This document shows, piece by piece, positions 9,025-17,440 of a stretch of 64,000 nt of DNA (position 1 is the first letter of the stretch; each line of letters opens with the position of its first letter). The stretch is from Candidatus Heritagella intestinalis (GTDB taxonomy: Bacteria; Bacillota; Clostridia; Oscillospirales; Acutalibacteraceae): contig CAJFVO010000001.1 of NCBI GenBank assembly GCA_904420555.1, positions 248,001 through 312,000 on the forward strand. Direction: 5' to 3'. A program made the translations under genes and the position numbers. The notes beneath the pieces are model-generated. The model did not search any database. It saw only the letters and a list, made by a program, of their open reading frames with translations, and was not told the DNA's origin.

Positions 9025-9687
9025 CTATCCCACAAAGGGCCACTGCCATTCCTCCGGCGTCTGCACATACCAGTCCGCCAGCTGCCGGATTTCTTCTTTT
9101 TCCCCGGCGGCGCTTTCGTCAAATACCGCGGCAACCAGGAACCCCTCTTTTTTGGCGGTCTTCATGGAATACAGGGAATCTTCAAACAGCACGGTTTCCT
9201 CCGGACGGGTGCCCATGGCTTTGCAGGCTGTATAAAAAATCGCCGGGGAATCCTTGCCCGCTCCCACTTCGGAGCAGGTGAGGAACACGTCAAAATAGGG
9301 CAGCAGGCCCGTGCGCTCCAAGGCCTCTTCAATGAGGCAGCGGTCGCTGGCAGTGGCCACCGCCAAAGCCACCCCTTTCTCCCGGAGCATGGAAAGCAGG
9401 GCTTTCACGCCAGGCTTGGGCTGCACCTCATTCCGGTATTTTTCCAGCACCATGCCGTTAATTTCGTCAATAATCTGTTGGGCCGGCTCCGTCATGCCGT
9501 ACGCCTCCTGGCAGTACTGGGCAATCTGCATCATACTCATGGTACGGACCCGCTCCTCCATATCAGGCAGGGGTGTGATCCCCTTTCCCCGGAGATAATC
9601 CTCCCCTACACGGTCCCACAGATACATGGAATCCAGCAGGGTGCCGTCCACATCAAAAATGGCGCCCCGTATGGCTTTCGGCTGCAT
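9025..9687 (-). CDS. HAD-superfamily phosphatase (beta-phosphoglucomutase-like)
   Basis: Hydrolase of 220 residues. Motif I is FDVDGTLLDS with both catalytic aspartates, motif II is the Thr of AVATASD, motif III/IV appear as the Lys in GAGKDSP and LFEDSL. An alpha-helical cap lies between motifs I and II. The family includes phosphoglycolate phosphatase and beta-phosphoglucomutase; substrate cannot be told from sequence. Start ATG 9687 is preceded by AGGAGG with good spacing. It lies 18 bp after the HIT gene and is probably co-transcribed. Confidence 0.88.
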   Translation of the reverse strand: MQPKAIRGAIFDVDGTLLDSMYLWDRVGEDYLRGKGITPLPDMEERVRTMSMMQIAQYCQEAYGMTEPAQQIIDEINGMVLEKYRNEVQPKPGVKALLSMLREKGVALAVATASDRCLIEEALERTGLLPYFDVFLTCSEVGAGKDSPAIFYTACKAMGTRPEETVLFEDSLYSMKTAKKEGFLVAAVFDESAAGEKEEIRQLADWYVQTPEEWQWPFVG

Positions 9688-9705
9688 AGCAGCACCTCCT
9701 AAGTA

Positions 9706-10161
9706 TTACAGTTTTTCCAATTCTTTCGACAGTTTCTCTTTCATCGTTTCCAGGAGCGCTGACGACGGCCTGTTGGAATCGTCATACATCCGCTCCATAG
9801 GATACCACCATACAGGCCCCTTTCCACCGTTGCCGTATCCTTCTAAATCCCCGGCCTGTCGGGGAAACAGGTGCCAGTGAAGATGGGCGTCTCCGTTGCC
9901 CAATAGCTCCAAATTCATTTTTTCCGCTCTGAAAGCCCGCCGCACAGCTTCTGAAACCAGGGACATTTCCTCCAAAAATTTCAGCCGACGGGTTTTGTCC
10001 AGCTGATACAGCTCCGTCACATGCTCCTTGCATAAAAAGAGGGTGTATCCCTGAAAGTGCTGGTGATCGCCGATTACCACATAGCCGGTTTCCAGCTCTT
10101 TCACAAAGTACGGATTTTCCCCTCTTTGGAGCATGGCAATCCGTTCACAAATTAAGCACAC
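9706..10161 (-). CDS. HIT family nucleotide-binding protein
   Basis: About 151 residues. The histidine-triad signature HLHWHLFPR lies near residue 95, which in this family hydrolyses or transfers nucleotidyl groups. The N-terminus starts CLIC, a cysteine pair common in HIT proteins that bind zinc. The best start is GTG 10161, eight bases after TAGGAGG; the frame upstream to 10233 overlaps a terminator. Precise substrate unknown. It heads a two-gene unit with the HAD phosphatase. Confidence 0.88.
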   Translation of the reverse strand: MCLICERIAMLQRGENPYFVKELETGYVVIGDHQHFQGYTLFLCKEHVTELYQLDKTRRLKFLEEMSLVSEAVRRAFRAEKMNLELLGNGDAHLHWHLFPRQAGDLEGYGNGGKGPVWWYPMERMYDDSNRPSSALLETMKEKLSKELEKL

Positions 10162-10191
10162 AGCGTTCCTCCTATAAGAGCTCCTACTCAC

Positions 10192-10222
10192 AAAAACGGC
10201 GGGATCCCTGAGGACTCCGCCA
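10192..10222 (-). terminator. Terminator after the cupin gene
   Basis: GGCGG pairs with CCGCC around an inner GC-rich stem, followed on the minus strand by five T residues. It separates the cupin gene from the HIT gene. Confidence 0.6.
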
Positions 10223-10238
10223 TTTTCTATCATGAATG

Positions 10239-10580
10239 TTATCCCAGAATAATCAGAGCCATAAGTGCCAGGGGCTCTTCCCCGGTGTTTTGCAGGCCGT
10301 GGCTGTCCCCGTCCTTACAGAAGGTGATGTCCCCAGCCGCCACCGGGCGCTCCTGGCCGTTGTCCGTATAGACGCCCTGGCCCCGGAGGATGTAGTAGGT
10401 TTCCGTCTCCCCGTGGTGGCTGTGGTTTCCAATGGAAGCCCCGGGCTCCAGGGTGACTTCCGCATACAGGCGGCATTTCCCGTTCAGCTCCTGCTCATTG
10501 AGAATGTGCCGCAGGGTCACCGTGCCGCTGCCGCCGGCCATATCCTTCTTGACTTCTACTGCGCGATAGGAATTTCTCAT
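10239..10580 (-). CDS. Small cupin-domain protein
   Basis: Single-domain cupin of 113 residues. The metal-binding motif is visible as GNHSHHGETETYYILRG and the second half ends with HGLQNTGEEPL. Such proteins bind a metal and often a sugar or small acid. It is 21 bp downstream of the sugar isomerase-like gene on the same strand, so a joint role in metabolising a carbohydrate is plausible (inference). Start ATG 10580 follows GGGAGG. Confidence 0.85.
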   Translation of the reverse strand: MRNSYRAVEVKKDMAGGSGTVTLRHILNEQELNGKCRLYAEVTLEPGASIGNHSHHGETETYYILRGQGVYTDNGQERPVAAGDITFCKDGDSHGLQNTGEEPLALMALIILG

Positions 10581-10601
10581 GATTTCCGCCTCCCTGTATT
10601 C

Positions 10602-11486
10602 TCAGCAATCCCAGGGGTTGGGGGTGAAGTCGCCGCCCCGGCACCACTTGAGATAGTGCAGCGCGTGGAGCTGGGCGGTCATTTCCCACTCGCCCTGATA
10701 CACCGGGTCGTGGTATCCCTCTACGCAGATGTCGCTCTCATAGCCGCCCTCGTGGAGGATGGAGAAGATGTCCCGCCAGTTGGTGTCGCCGAAGCCAGGG
10801 GTGCGCTGGGGCGCGAAGTCATGGGCGCCGAACACGCCCAAACGCCGGACCGCGTCCATGTCCACGGTAGCATCTTTGCCGTGCATGTGGATGACCTTCC
10901 AGACCCACTGGCGCAGCTGGGCAACCGGGTCGATGAGCTGGATGATCTGATGGCCGGGCTCCCACTCCAGACCCAGGTTTTCCGCCGGGACCTCGTTGAA
11001 CATCATCTCCCAGGCCTTGGGGTTAAAGCCGATATTACAGGTGCAGTGCTGCCAGCTGCCGCCCATGGGGCAGTTTTCAATGGCCACTTTCAGCCCCTTG
11101 TCCGCAGCCCGCTTGGTGATGTCGGTGAACACTTCCTTGAACTTGGGCATGGCGTCCTCGACGGATTTCCCCTCGTAAGCCCCGGCAAAGGTGCTCACCA
11201 TGGGCGCGCCAAAAAGGGGCGCCATTTCCACTACATGGCGCAGGGTCTCCCAGTGGTCCGGATTCTCAATGGCGTTGCAGTAATATCCCAGCGTGGCTAC
11301 CCGCACGCCAGTGCCGTCCAGCATAGACTTGACCTTTTTGGCCAGCTCCTCCAAATCCACCCCTTCGAGAGACATGTGAAAATTGATAGCCACGCACTCA
11401 AAGCCCGCCTCTACCATATAGGGAATCCACTTTTCCGCCTGGGTACCGGGGATGCAGGTGCCGATTTGAATCTGTTTCATTTTCAT
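10602..11486 (-). CDS. Sugar phosphate isomerase/epimerase family (AP endonuclease 2-like TIM barrel)
   Basis: Protein of 294 residues of the xylose isomerase-like TIM-barrel superfamily. Metal-site positions typical of the family are seen in VAIENCPMGG, LEWEPGHQ, VIHMHGKD and CVEGYHD, giving the Glu/Asp/His/Glu set. Members isomerise or epimerise sugars, inositols or related acids. The cupin gene follows closely. A perfect cre-like operator lies upstream at 11528-11542, suggesting carbon-source control. No transporter or kinase for the sugar is adjacent, so the substrate cannot be named. Confidence 0.85.
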   Translation of the reverse strand: MKMKQIQIGTCIPGTQAEKWIPYMVEAGFECVAINFHMSLEGVDLEELAKKVKSMLDGTGVRVATLGYYCNAIENPDHWETLRHVVEMAPLFGAPMVSTFAGAYEGKSVEDAMPKFKEVFTDITKRAADKGLKVAIENCPMGGSWQHCTCNIGFNPKAWEMMFNEVPAENLGLEWEPGHQIIQLIDPVAQLRQWVWKVIHMHGKDATVDMDAVRRLGVFGAHDFAPQRTPGFGDTNWRDIFSILHEGGYESDICVEGYHDPVYQGEWEMTAQLHALHYLKWCRGGDFTPNPWDC

Positions 11487-11527
11487 GGTACATTCCTCCT
11501 GGGTTTCTTCCCCTGTTCTTATAGGGA

Positions 11528-11542
11528 ATGAAAACGATTACA
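11528..11542. promoter_or_regulatory. Catabolite-responsive element (cre-like) operator
   Basis: ATGAAAACGATTACA matches the Firmicutes cre consensus WTGNAANCGNWNNCW at every specified position, and the opposite strand (shifted by two bases) also matches. It lies 42 bp upstream of the isomerase start. CcpA or another LacI-family regulator could bind; which one cannot be told. Confidence 0.6.
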
Positions 11543-11615
11543 AACCCGGATAAATCCTTCCGGGTTTTCTCCCCCCTATCCTATCATTCCCCATGGCTCC
11601 TGTCAACGGATTTCC

Positions 11616-11659
11616 AAAAATAAAAGAGGCTTCCGCTGTGCTCTTTCGGAAACCTCTTT
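11616..11659 (-). terminator. Terminator after the class B PBP gene
   Basis: Twelve-base-pair stem (11623-11635 with 11647-11659, one bulge) followed on the minus strand by TTTTATTTTT. It closes the five-gene run starting with the DUF4234 gene. Confidence 0.85.
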
Positions 11660-11668
11660 GGCAGAAAT

Positions 11669-13288
11669 TTAACTCAAGAATCCCTGCTTTTCCAACTGGT
11701 CTGCGATTTTTTGGAACACCGCCGCTCCCTGTTTGCCGTTGTCTGTGCTATCGGCCCGCAGAACCGTCACTACATAGCGGGGCGCCTGGGCGGGAAAATA
11801 GCCGGTATACCACAGCTGTACCACTTCCCCCTCTTCCATGGACTGGCCGGTTTGGGCAGTGCCAGTTTTGGCTCCGGCCGAAACCGACTCCGGCTTGCCT
11901 GCCTTCGCAGTGCCCTCCTCCACGGCCTTTTCCATAAAAGAGCGGAGCAAGGAAGCCGTCTTCATGGACATCACTGTCCGCTTCTCCCCGGTGGGCTGCA
12001 AATATACATACTCTCCCGTAGAGAGGTCCGCCACCCCCTTTACCAGAGACGGTTCCCGGTACAGGCCGCCGGAAGCCACCGCCGCCGTCATGGCCGCCAC
12101 CTGCACCGGCGTAGCGGTGAGGTCTCCCTGGCCAAAGGAGAAATTCGCCAAAGCCCGTTTCACCAGCAGGGAATCTTCTGTGGGGAGGGTCCCCGCTGCC
12201 CCGGTGTATCCCGGTGCGAAAACGGATTCCTGACCAAACCCCAGGCTTTTGGCCATCTCCAAAAATTCCGCCGGGTCCACCTGCTGCATCAGGCTGACAA
12301 AATACCCGTTGCAGGAGCGGGAAATGGCGTTTGCCATGGTCACCGTCCCATGGGCCGTGCCGTCAAAGCAGCGGAATTCTTGGCCGTCTACCTCAATGCT
12401 TCCGTCACAGTAATAGGCGTATTCTGGGGTAATGCCCGCTTCCAGAGCGGCGGCGGCGGAAACCAGCTTAAACACCGACCCTACGCTATAAGCGGAAAGG
12501 GCCTTGTTGATAAGGGGCCCGTCCGGGTTCTCCAAATCCTCCGCGATGTTGTCCGGCTGCAAAGAGGGCAGGCTGGCCAAGGCCCGGATTTCTCCGGTCT
12601 CCACCTCCAAAACCACCACGGCCCCTTTGTCCAGCTCCGCTTCCCGGCAGGCCTCTTCCACGATTTTCTGGATGCGCCGGTCAATGGTCAGAAACACCCC
12701 TTTTTCCCCTTGGGTACGGGTATCGGAGATTTCCCGGTCAGCGCTGTTCAGCACCCGGTTGACGGCATCCACCGAATAGGTCACTTGCAGAGAGCCGTCC
12801 AGATGCAGCGCGGCGTCAAAGGCCTTCTCCAATCCCGCCGCGCCGTTTCCCCGGCCATCCACATAGCCGATGAGGTTGGACGCCAGTTGTTCTTCACTGT
12901 AGCGGTCTGTGACGGAAAACACATCGATACCCACAGAGGATTCTGTCCCCGCCGGCACCCGGGCCAAAAACGGGGTGCCGCTGGCCAAGGCGCTGCCCAC
13001 TGCCTGCCGGTATTCCCCATCCACTAAGCTGGCCATCCGCCCGGCGGCCTCCACGGTAGGAGCCACCGCCGCAAGGGTTTCCTGGTTCCTGCCCGTGAGC
13101 TTCTGGCCGGTGCAGTCGTAGAAATCCCCCCGGGAACGGCTCACTGTCAGCTGATAGGTGCTCTGCCGGGCCGCCGCCTGGGCCAATTCATCGCCGTGGA
13201 AGGCCGCCCCCATGACCCCCAGCACACAAATGAGGAACCCTGTCATCAGCAGGCCAAACAGCCCTGCAATCCGCTTTTCCCGTCCCAA
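11669..13288 (-). CDS. Class B penicillin-binding protein (transpeptidase)
   Basis: About 539 residues. An N-terminal TM anchor (GLFGLLMTGFLICVLG) is followed by a short dimerisation region and a transpeptidase domain with all three motifs: SVFK (catalytic Ser), SCN and KTGTA. It cross-links peptidoglycan outside the membrane. It is shorter than the FtsI/SpoVD protein in this window and lacks PASTA repeats, more like PbpA. The open frame continues upstream to 13570 inside sfsA with no family similarity; I place the start at TTG 13288 behind GAAGGG, with some uncertainty. Confidence 0.88.
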   Translation of the reverse strand: MGREKRIAGLFGLLMTGFLICVLGVMGAAFHGDELAQAAARQSTYQLTVSRSRGDFYDCTGQKLTGRNQETLAAVAPTVEAAGRMASLVDGEYRQAVGSALASGTPFLARVPAGTESSVGIDVFSVTDRYSEEQLASNLIGYVDGRGNGAAGLEKAFDAALHLDGSLQVTYSVDAVNRVLNSADREISDTRTQGEKGVFLTIDRRIQKIVEEACREAELDKGAVVVLEVETGEIRALASLPSLQPDNIAEDLENPDGPLINKALSAYSVGSVFKLVSAAAALEAGITPEYAYYCDGSIEVDGQEFRCFDGTAHGTVTMANAISRSCNGYFVSLMQQVDPAEFLEMAKSLGFGQESVFAPGYTGAAGTLPTEDSLLVKRALANFSFGQGDLTATPVQVAAMTAAVASGGLYREPSLVKGVADLSTGEYVYLQPTGEKRTVMSMKTASLLRSFMEKAVEEGTAKAGKPESVSAGAKTGTAQTGQSMEEGEVVQLWYTGYFPAQAPRYVVTVLRADSTDNGKQGAAVFQKIADQLEKQGFLS

Positions 13289-13356
13289 CTTGCCACACCC
13301 TTCCCCTTTGAGATAAAAAGAGTATGGCCAAAATCCGGAGAAATATCCCGAACCCG

Positions 13357-14052
13357 TTACAGACGCACCGGCACCTCCTGCCGGATGGTCATGGTGTCCG
13401 GCGTTACCCGGCAGTCCACGGCCCGAATCTCCACGCCCTGGGCGGCTGCCTCCCGAAGGGCTGCGGCGAAGTCTGGGTCGGTGGCCTCGTTGGGAGCGAA
13501 GTACGACACGCCCTCCATCTGCACCACAAAAAGCACATGGGCAAAATAGCCCTCTTCCTGGCACCGGCACAGCTCCCGGAGATGGCGAGCGCCCCGCTGG
13601 GTAGGGGCGTCGGGAAACCGAACCACGCCGTCCTCCTCCAAGGTTACGCCCTTCACTTCCACAAAGTGCCGTTCCAGAATATCCCCCTTCCGGCTTTCCC
13701 CGTAAAAGTCAAACCGGGAATCCCCATACCGGGTTTCCGGCTTGAGGAGGGTCACCGGCGCAAAAAGGCCCCCCTGGGCCAGCCACTCTCCTGCTGCCCG
13801 GTTGGGGGCCTGGGAATCCATATTGATAAGCCGCTCCCCTTTTTCCACGGCAATCAGAGAGAAGCGGGTTTTCCTGCCGGGATTTTTCCCCTCTTCCAGA
13901 TACACCGCCGCTCCGGGCACCAGCAGTTCCCGGCAGCGGCCCGTGTTCTTCACATGGCAGACCTCTATATGGCCGTCCTCCATTTCCACATGGGCCACAA
14001 ACCGGTTGGGGCGCTTCAGGAACTTCCCCTTGAACACCTGGGCATACTGCAA
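13357..14052 (-). CDS. sfsA: SfsA family protein (sugar fermentation stimulation)
   Basis: Protein of 231 residues with the SfsA features NRFVAHVE, CHVKNTGRCRELL, RYGDSRFDF, FVEVKGVTLE and APTQRGARHL. The N-terminal part is OB-like and the C-terminal part nuclease-like with conserved Asp, Glu and Lys; the biochemical role is not settled. The start is TTG at 14052, placed eight bases after AAGGAGG. It lies 16 bp after the fruK-like gene and about 70 bp before the PBP start, so the genes are probably co-transcribed. Confidence 0.92.
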   Translation of the reverse strand: MQYAQVFKGKFLKRPNRFVAHVEMEDGHIEVCHVKNTGRCRELLVPGAAVYLEEGKNPGRKTRFSLIAVEKGERLINMDSQAPNRAAGEWLAQGGLFAPVTLLKPETRYGDSRFDFYGESRKGDILERHFVEVKGVTLEEDGVVRFPDAPTQRGARHLRELCRCQEEGYFAHVLFVVQMEGVSYFAPNEATDPDFAAALREAAAQGVEIRAVDCRVTPDTMTIRQEVPVRL

Positions 14053-14068
14053 ACAAAACGCCTCCTTT

Positions 14069-15001
14069 TCAGAGCTGTGCCGGGCCCTCCGGCTGCATCA
14101 CTTTCCCTGCCAGCAGGGCCTGGATCTCCTCCCGAGACGCCAGCCACTCCTGGAAAGCCGTGGCGCTGCCGGAAGCCACCCCCAATCGCATGGCCTGGGC
14201 ATAATCCCCGGTTTGGAGCCAGCCTGCCAGGAATCCCGCCAGCATGGAGTCCCCGGCCCCCACGGAGTTGACCACCTTCCCCTGGGGCGCGGAAAGGAAA
14301 TAGGTGTCCCCCGTTTCCGTCACCAGGCAGGCGCCGTCCCCGGCCATGGAAACCAGCACATTGCGGGCGCCCTGCTTTTGCAGGAGACGGGCATACTGGG
14401 CCACCTCTTCCCGGCTGGAAAGGCTGCGGCTGAAAAGTTCCCCCAGCTCCAAGTGATTGGGCTTAATGAGGAAGGGATGATGGGGCAGCACCCGGAGCAG
14501 CAATTCCCCGGCGGCATCCACCACGGTTTCCACCCCTTTCCCCTGCAAACGCAGAAGAATCCGGTCGTAAAGGTCCTCCGGCAAGGAACCGGGAATGCTC
14601 CCGGCCAACACCAGGAAGTCCCCCTCCTGCAAAGCGTCCAGGCGGCGGTACAGGGCTTCCAGCTCTTTGGGGCCGATTTCCGGGCCCCGACCGTTGATTT
14701 CGCTCTCCTCCTGGGCCTTGACCTTCACGTTAATCCGGGAAAAGCCCGACGGCAGGGAGATAAAATCCGTCTCACAGCCGGCAGTCTCCATGAGGCGGCG
14801 AATCTCCGCCCCAGTGAAACCGGCGGTAAATCCCAAAGCCCGGTTGGGAATTCCCAGATTGGCCAGCACCACCGACACATTCAGCCCCTTGCCGCCGGGG
14901 ACAATGGTCTCCTTGACGGCCCGGCCAAGGCTTCCGGGCCGCAGCTCGGGGAGATAGACAATGTAGTCCAACGCAGGGTTAAAGGTTACGGTTACAACCA
15001 T
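14069..15001 (-). CDS. fruK: PfkB-family sugar kinase, 1-phosphofructokinase-like
   Basis: About 310 residues. The N-terminus TVTFNPALDYIVYL, the PGGKGLNVS substrate loop and the C-terminal NSVGAGDSMLAGF anion-hole motif with its catalytic Asp place it with 1-phosphofructokinase and tagatose-6-phosphate kinase. The gene is not beside a fructose PTS or a DeoR regulator, so the exact substrate is less sure. Start ATG 15001 follows AAGGAAGG. Confidence 0.85.
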   Translation of the reverse strand: MVVTVTFNPALDYIVYLPELRPGSLGRAVKETIVPGGKGLNVSVVLANLGIPNRALGFTAGFTGAEIRRLMETAGCETDFISLPSGFSRINVKVKAQEESEINGRGPEIGPKELEALYRRLDALQEGDFLVLAGSIPGSLPEDLYDRILLRLQGKGVETVVDAAGELLLRVLPHHPFLIKPNHLELGELFSRSLSSREEVAQYARLLQKQGARNVLVSMAGDGACLVTETGDTYFLSAPQGKVVNSVGAGDSMLAGFLAGWLQTGDYAQAMRLGVASGSATAFQEWLASREEIQALLAGKVMQPEGPAQL

Positions 15002-15025
15002 GGGAATCCTTCCTTTCAAAAATTA

Positions 15026-15442
15026 TCACAGCTCCGGCGGCGCTAAAAAGGAGAAGGCCGGCAAATTGCGCAAAACCGTGAAAAGCAGCAGCCAGGCAAT
15101 CATCCCCCACAAAAGGACTTTCTGCCAACGGGCCATTTCCGTGCTCCCTGTTTTCACATAGCCCACAGCCTGGGAGAGGAACACTGCCGCCCCAAAGGGC
15201 GCCGCCACCAGGATTCCCATATTATACCGCGCCGCCTCCATCCAGTCAAACCGGAGCAGGGCCAGGCACATCCGGGACACCCCGCACCCCGGGCAGTAGA
15301 GCCCGGTCAGGGCATGGATGGGGCAGGGAATGGCAATGTGAAAAACACTGGCAAAAAAGGCGTACCCCAGTCCTATCAGAAGGACCAGGGCCGCCTTTTT
15401 CAGCAGATTTTGCAGGCGGAGACGGGAATCAATATCCGCCAT
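15026..15442 (-). CDS. DUF2752 membrane protein
   Basis: About 138 residues with three TM segments. The DUF2752 signature is clear: CPIHALTGLYCPGCGVSRM followed by an aliphatic stretch and AARYN. Function unknown. I choose ATG 15442, which overlaps the end of the DUF4234 gene, so translation may be coupled; the frame upstream to 15490 lies inside that gene. DUF2752 and DUF4234 genes are often adjacent in Clostridia. Confidence 0.85.
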   Translation of the reverse strand: MADIDSRLRLQNLLKKAALVLLIGLGYAFFASVFHIAIPCPIHALTGLYCPGCGVSRMCLALLRFDWMEAARYNMGILVAAPFGAAVFLSQAVGYVKTGSTEMARWQKVLLWGMIAWLLLFTVLRNLPAFSFLAPPEL

Positions 15443-15800
15443 AGCCGCCAAAGCCGCCGTTGTCGCCAACGATGAGCTTGTTGACCTCATCCTGCATCAG
15501 GCACCAACCGACAATGGGGAAAATCAGCTGCAGAATCAGGTAGAGGACGCTGTTACTGCTGCCCATATAGCCCCGCTGGGCCTTCGCAGCGTACAGGACC
15601 TCGCCCATCTGGTATGCCCAGTAAATGCCGTAGATGCCGCAGGTAACCAGTTCCAGCAGGAATGCCGTGCCGCCGGAGGGACGCTGCCGGCCAGACAGGC
15701 GGTTGACGTCATCGGTCAGCACAATGAACCAGTAGAGCGCATAGATGCCGCAGGTGACAATGCTGAGGATGATGCAGACAGGAATACTTCTTGTTTTCAT
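15429..15800 (-). CDS. DUF4234 membrane protein
   Basis: About 123 residues with a repeated pattern: two copies of a TCGIY-Y-W motif (VTCGIYALYWFIVL and LVTCGIYGIYWAY), each in a hydrophobic segment, then a third TM and a glycine/tyrosine-rich tail ending GGYGGYGGY. This is the DUF4234 architecture. Role unknown. ATG 15800 has better spacing to AAGGAAGG than the ATG at 15806. It is the first gene of the run through the PBP. Confidence 0.85.
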   Translation of the reverse strand: MKTRSIPVCIILSIVTCGIYALYWFIVLTDDVNRLSGRQRPSGGTAFLLELVTCGIYGIYWAYQMGEVLYAAKAQRGYMGSSNSVLYLILQLIFPIVGWCLMQDEVNKLIVGDNGGFGGYGGY

Positions 15801-15832
15801 AACCATACCCTTCCTTTACATATGCACAAAAA

Positions 15833-15861
15833 TATATACCTTTTCGTTCATGCACAGTAAA
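15833..15861 (-). promoter_or_regulatory. Promoter of the DUF4234-PBP gene run
   Basis: TTTACT (15856-15861), 17-bp spacer, TATATA (15833-15838) on the minus strand in an AT-rich stretch, about 30 bp before the start codon. The rest of 15862-16119 is AT-rich with no gene; I see nothing else definite in it. Confidence 0.5.
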
Positions 15862-16119
15862 TCTTTTTTTGAGTCTTTCAGAACCCCATTAGTCGCAGTC
15901 TTACCGGGAACAAAAAAGTATACTTACGAGAGTATTTTACCAAATAGAAAAAAGTCTGTCAATGCATTTTCAGGCTTTTCTCGCGAAAATGCGGAAATTT
16001 CGCCGGAAAATGCTTTGAATTTTCCTGAATAAGACTAAAATCTGCGTTTTTCTCCTGATTTTAACGAGAGAAATCTCGCCCTCTCCTTTTAAATTCACAA
16101 TTTGTTCACAAAATTAAGC

Positions 16120-16125
16120 TATACT
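16120..16125 (+). promoter_or_regulatory. Probable -10 element of the DegT aminotransferase gene
   Basis: TATACT lies about 48 bp upstream of the GTG start in AT-rich DNA. The best -35 (TTCACA, 16094-16099) has a long 20-bp spacer, so only the -10 is offered. Confidence 0.35.
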
Positions 16126-16172
16126 TCCCTTACATAAACTTGCTTTACTTTTTGGAAAGGCGGGATTTCTCC

Positions 16173-17351
16173 GTGGGAAATTTTCAAAAAAGGGACACCT
16201 TTATCCCCTATAATGTGCCGGACATCACCGATGCGGAAATCAACGAAGAAGTGGATACCCTGCGCTCCGGCTGGCTGGCCAAGGGGCCCAAAACATTAGA
16301 GTTTGAAAAGCGGTTTGCCGCTTATCTGGGGGCCAAGCACGCAGTGGCCGTGAACTCCTGCACCGCCGCCCTCCATGTGGCATTGCTCTCCCAGGATATT
16401 GGCCCGGGAGACGAGGTCATCACTACCCCCATGACCTTTGCCTCTACGGCCAGCACCATCCTGCATACAGGGGCCACCCCGGTGTTTGCCGACATCGACT
16501 ACCGCACCGGCTGCATCGACCCGGCGGAAATCGAAAAGAAGATCACCTCCCGGACCCGGGCCATCGTGCCGGTACACTACAGCGGCCAGGTGTGCGATTT
16601 GGACCGGATTTATGAAATCGCCGACGAGCACGGGCTGTTTGTCTCGGAGGACGCCGCCCACGCCCTGTGGAGCCGCTATAAGGGCCGGCTCATTGGCAAC
16701 GGCCTGCGGGGCACCGCTTCCTACAGCTTTTACGCCACCAAGAACCTGTGCACCGGCGAGGGCGGGATGCTGGTCACCGACCGGGATGACATCGCCGATC
16801 GGGCGCGAATCCTCACCAGCCACGGCATGAGCCGCAACGCCTGGAACCGCTATGCCAAGGGCGGGAGCTGGAAATACGACATTGTAGAACCGGGCTTTAA
16901 ATACAATATGTTTGATATGCAGGCCGCCCTGGGCCTGCACCAGCTGGAACGCCTGGAGGATATGCAGGCCCGCCGCCTGCGCATCGCCGCCCGGTATCAG
17001 GAGGCCTTTGTCCCCATGGGCGCTCTGGATATGCCGGAAGTACCGGAGTACGCCACCCACTGCTGGCATCTCTACGTCATGCGCATCCGCCCGGAGATGC
17101 TCACCATTGACCGGGACCAGTTTATTGTGGAGCTCAACGAGCGCAATGTGGGTACCAGCGTCCACTTTATCCCGGTGCATCTCATGAGCGCCTATCGCAA
17201 TCGCTTTGGCTATCAGGAAGGGGATTTCCCCAACACGGAAAAGCACTTCGAGCGCATTATTTCCCTGCCCCTCTACCCCACCATGACCGACGAAGAAGTC
17301 CAGTACGTCATCGACGCGGTGCAGGATATTGTGGAGAAGTATCATAAATAA
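16173..17351 (+). CDS. DegT/DnrJ/EryC1/StrS family aminotransferase
   Basis: PLP-dependent aminotransferase of 392 residues acting on nucleotide-linked keto sugars. The N-terminus holds IPYNVPDITDAEINE and RSGWLAKGPKTLEFE, the PLP phosphate site is in VNSCTAALHVAL, the cofactor-contacting Asp is in EDAAHA, and the Schiff-base Lys is in SFYATKNLCTGEGGM. GTG 16173 is chosen because similarity begins there and AAAGGCGGG precedes it; an ATG at 16140 would add eleven unrelated residues. No other deoxysugar genes are nearby, so the pathway (surface glycan or flagellin sugar) is not determined. Confidence 0.92.
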   Translation: MGNFQKRDTFIPYNVPDITDAEINEEVDTLRSGWLAKGPKTLEFEKRFAAYLGAKHAVAVNSCTAALHVALLSQDIGPGDEVITTPMTFASTASTILHTGATPVFADIDYRTGCIDPAEIEKKITSRTRAIVPVHYSGQVCDLDRIYEIADEHGLFVSEDAAHALWSRYKGRLIGNGLRGTASYSFYATKNLCTGEGGMLVTDRDDIADRARILTSHGMSRNAWNRYAKGGSWKYDIVEPGFKYNMFDMQAALGLHQLERLEDMQARRLRIAARYQEAFVPMGALDMPEVPEYATHCWHLYVMRIRPEMLTIDRDQFIVELNERNVGTSVHFIPVHLMSAYRNRFGYQEGDFPNTEKHFERIISLPLYPTMTDEEVQYVIDAVQDIVEKYHK

Positions 17352-17368
17352 AGAAGCGTTTCCATTCA

Positions 17369-17403
17369 AAAGAGGCTGCCGGAAAACCGACAGCCTCTTT
17401 TTT
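17369..17403 (+). terminator. Terminator after the DegT gene
   Basis: Twelve-base-pair stem (17371-17382 with 17387-17398, one mismatch), tetraloop, then six T residues on the plus strand. The A-rich upstream side means it may also work for the convergent sulfhydrylase gene. Confidence 0.85.
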
Positions 17404-17440
17404 CATGCTCTAAAGTTCTAAAATAATTTCTTAGGGAAGA

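Noticed and set aside
13289..13570. N-terminal extension of the class B PBP
   Set aside because: It overlaps sfsA in another frame and lacks a signal or any similarity.
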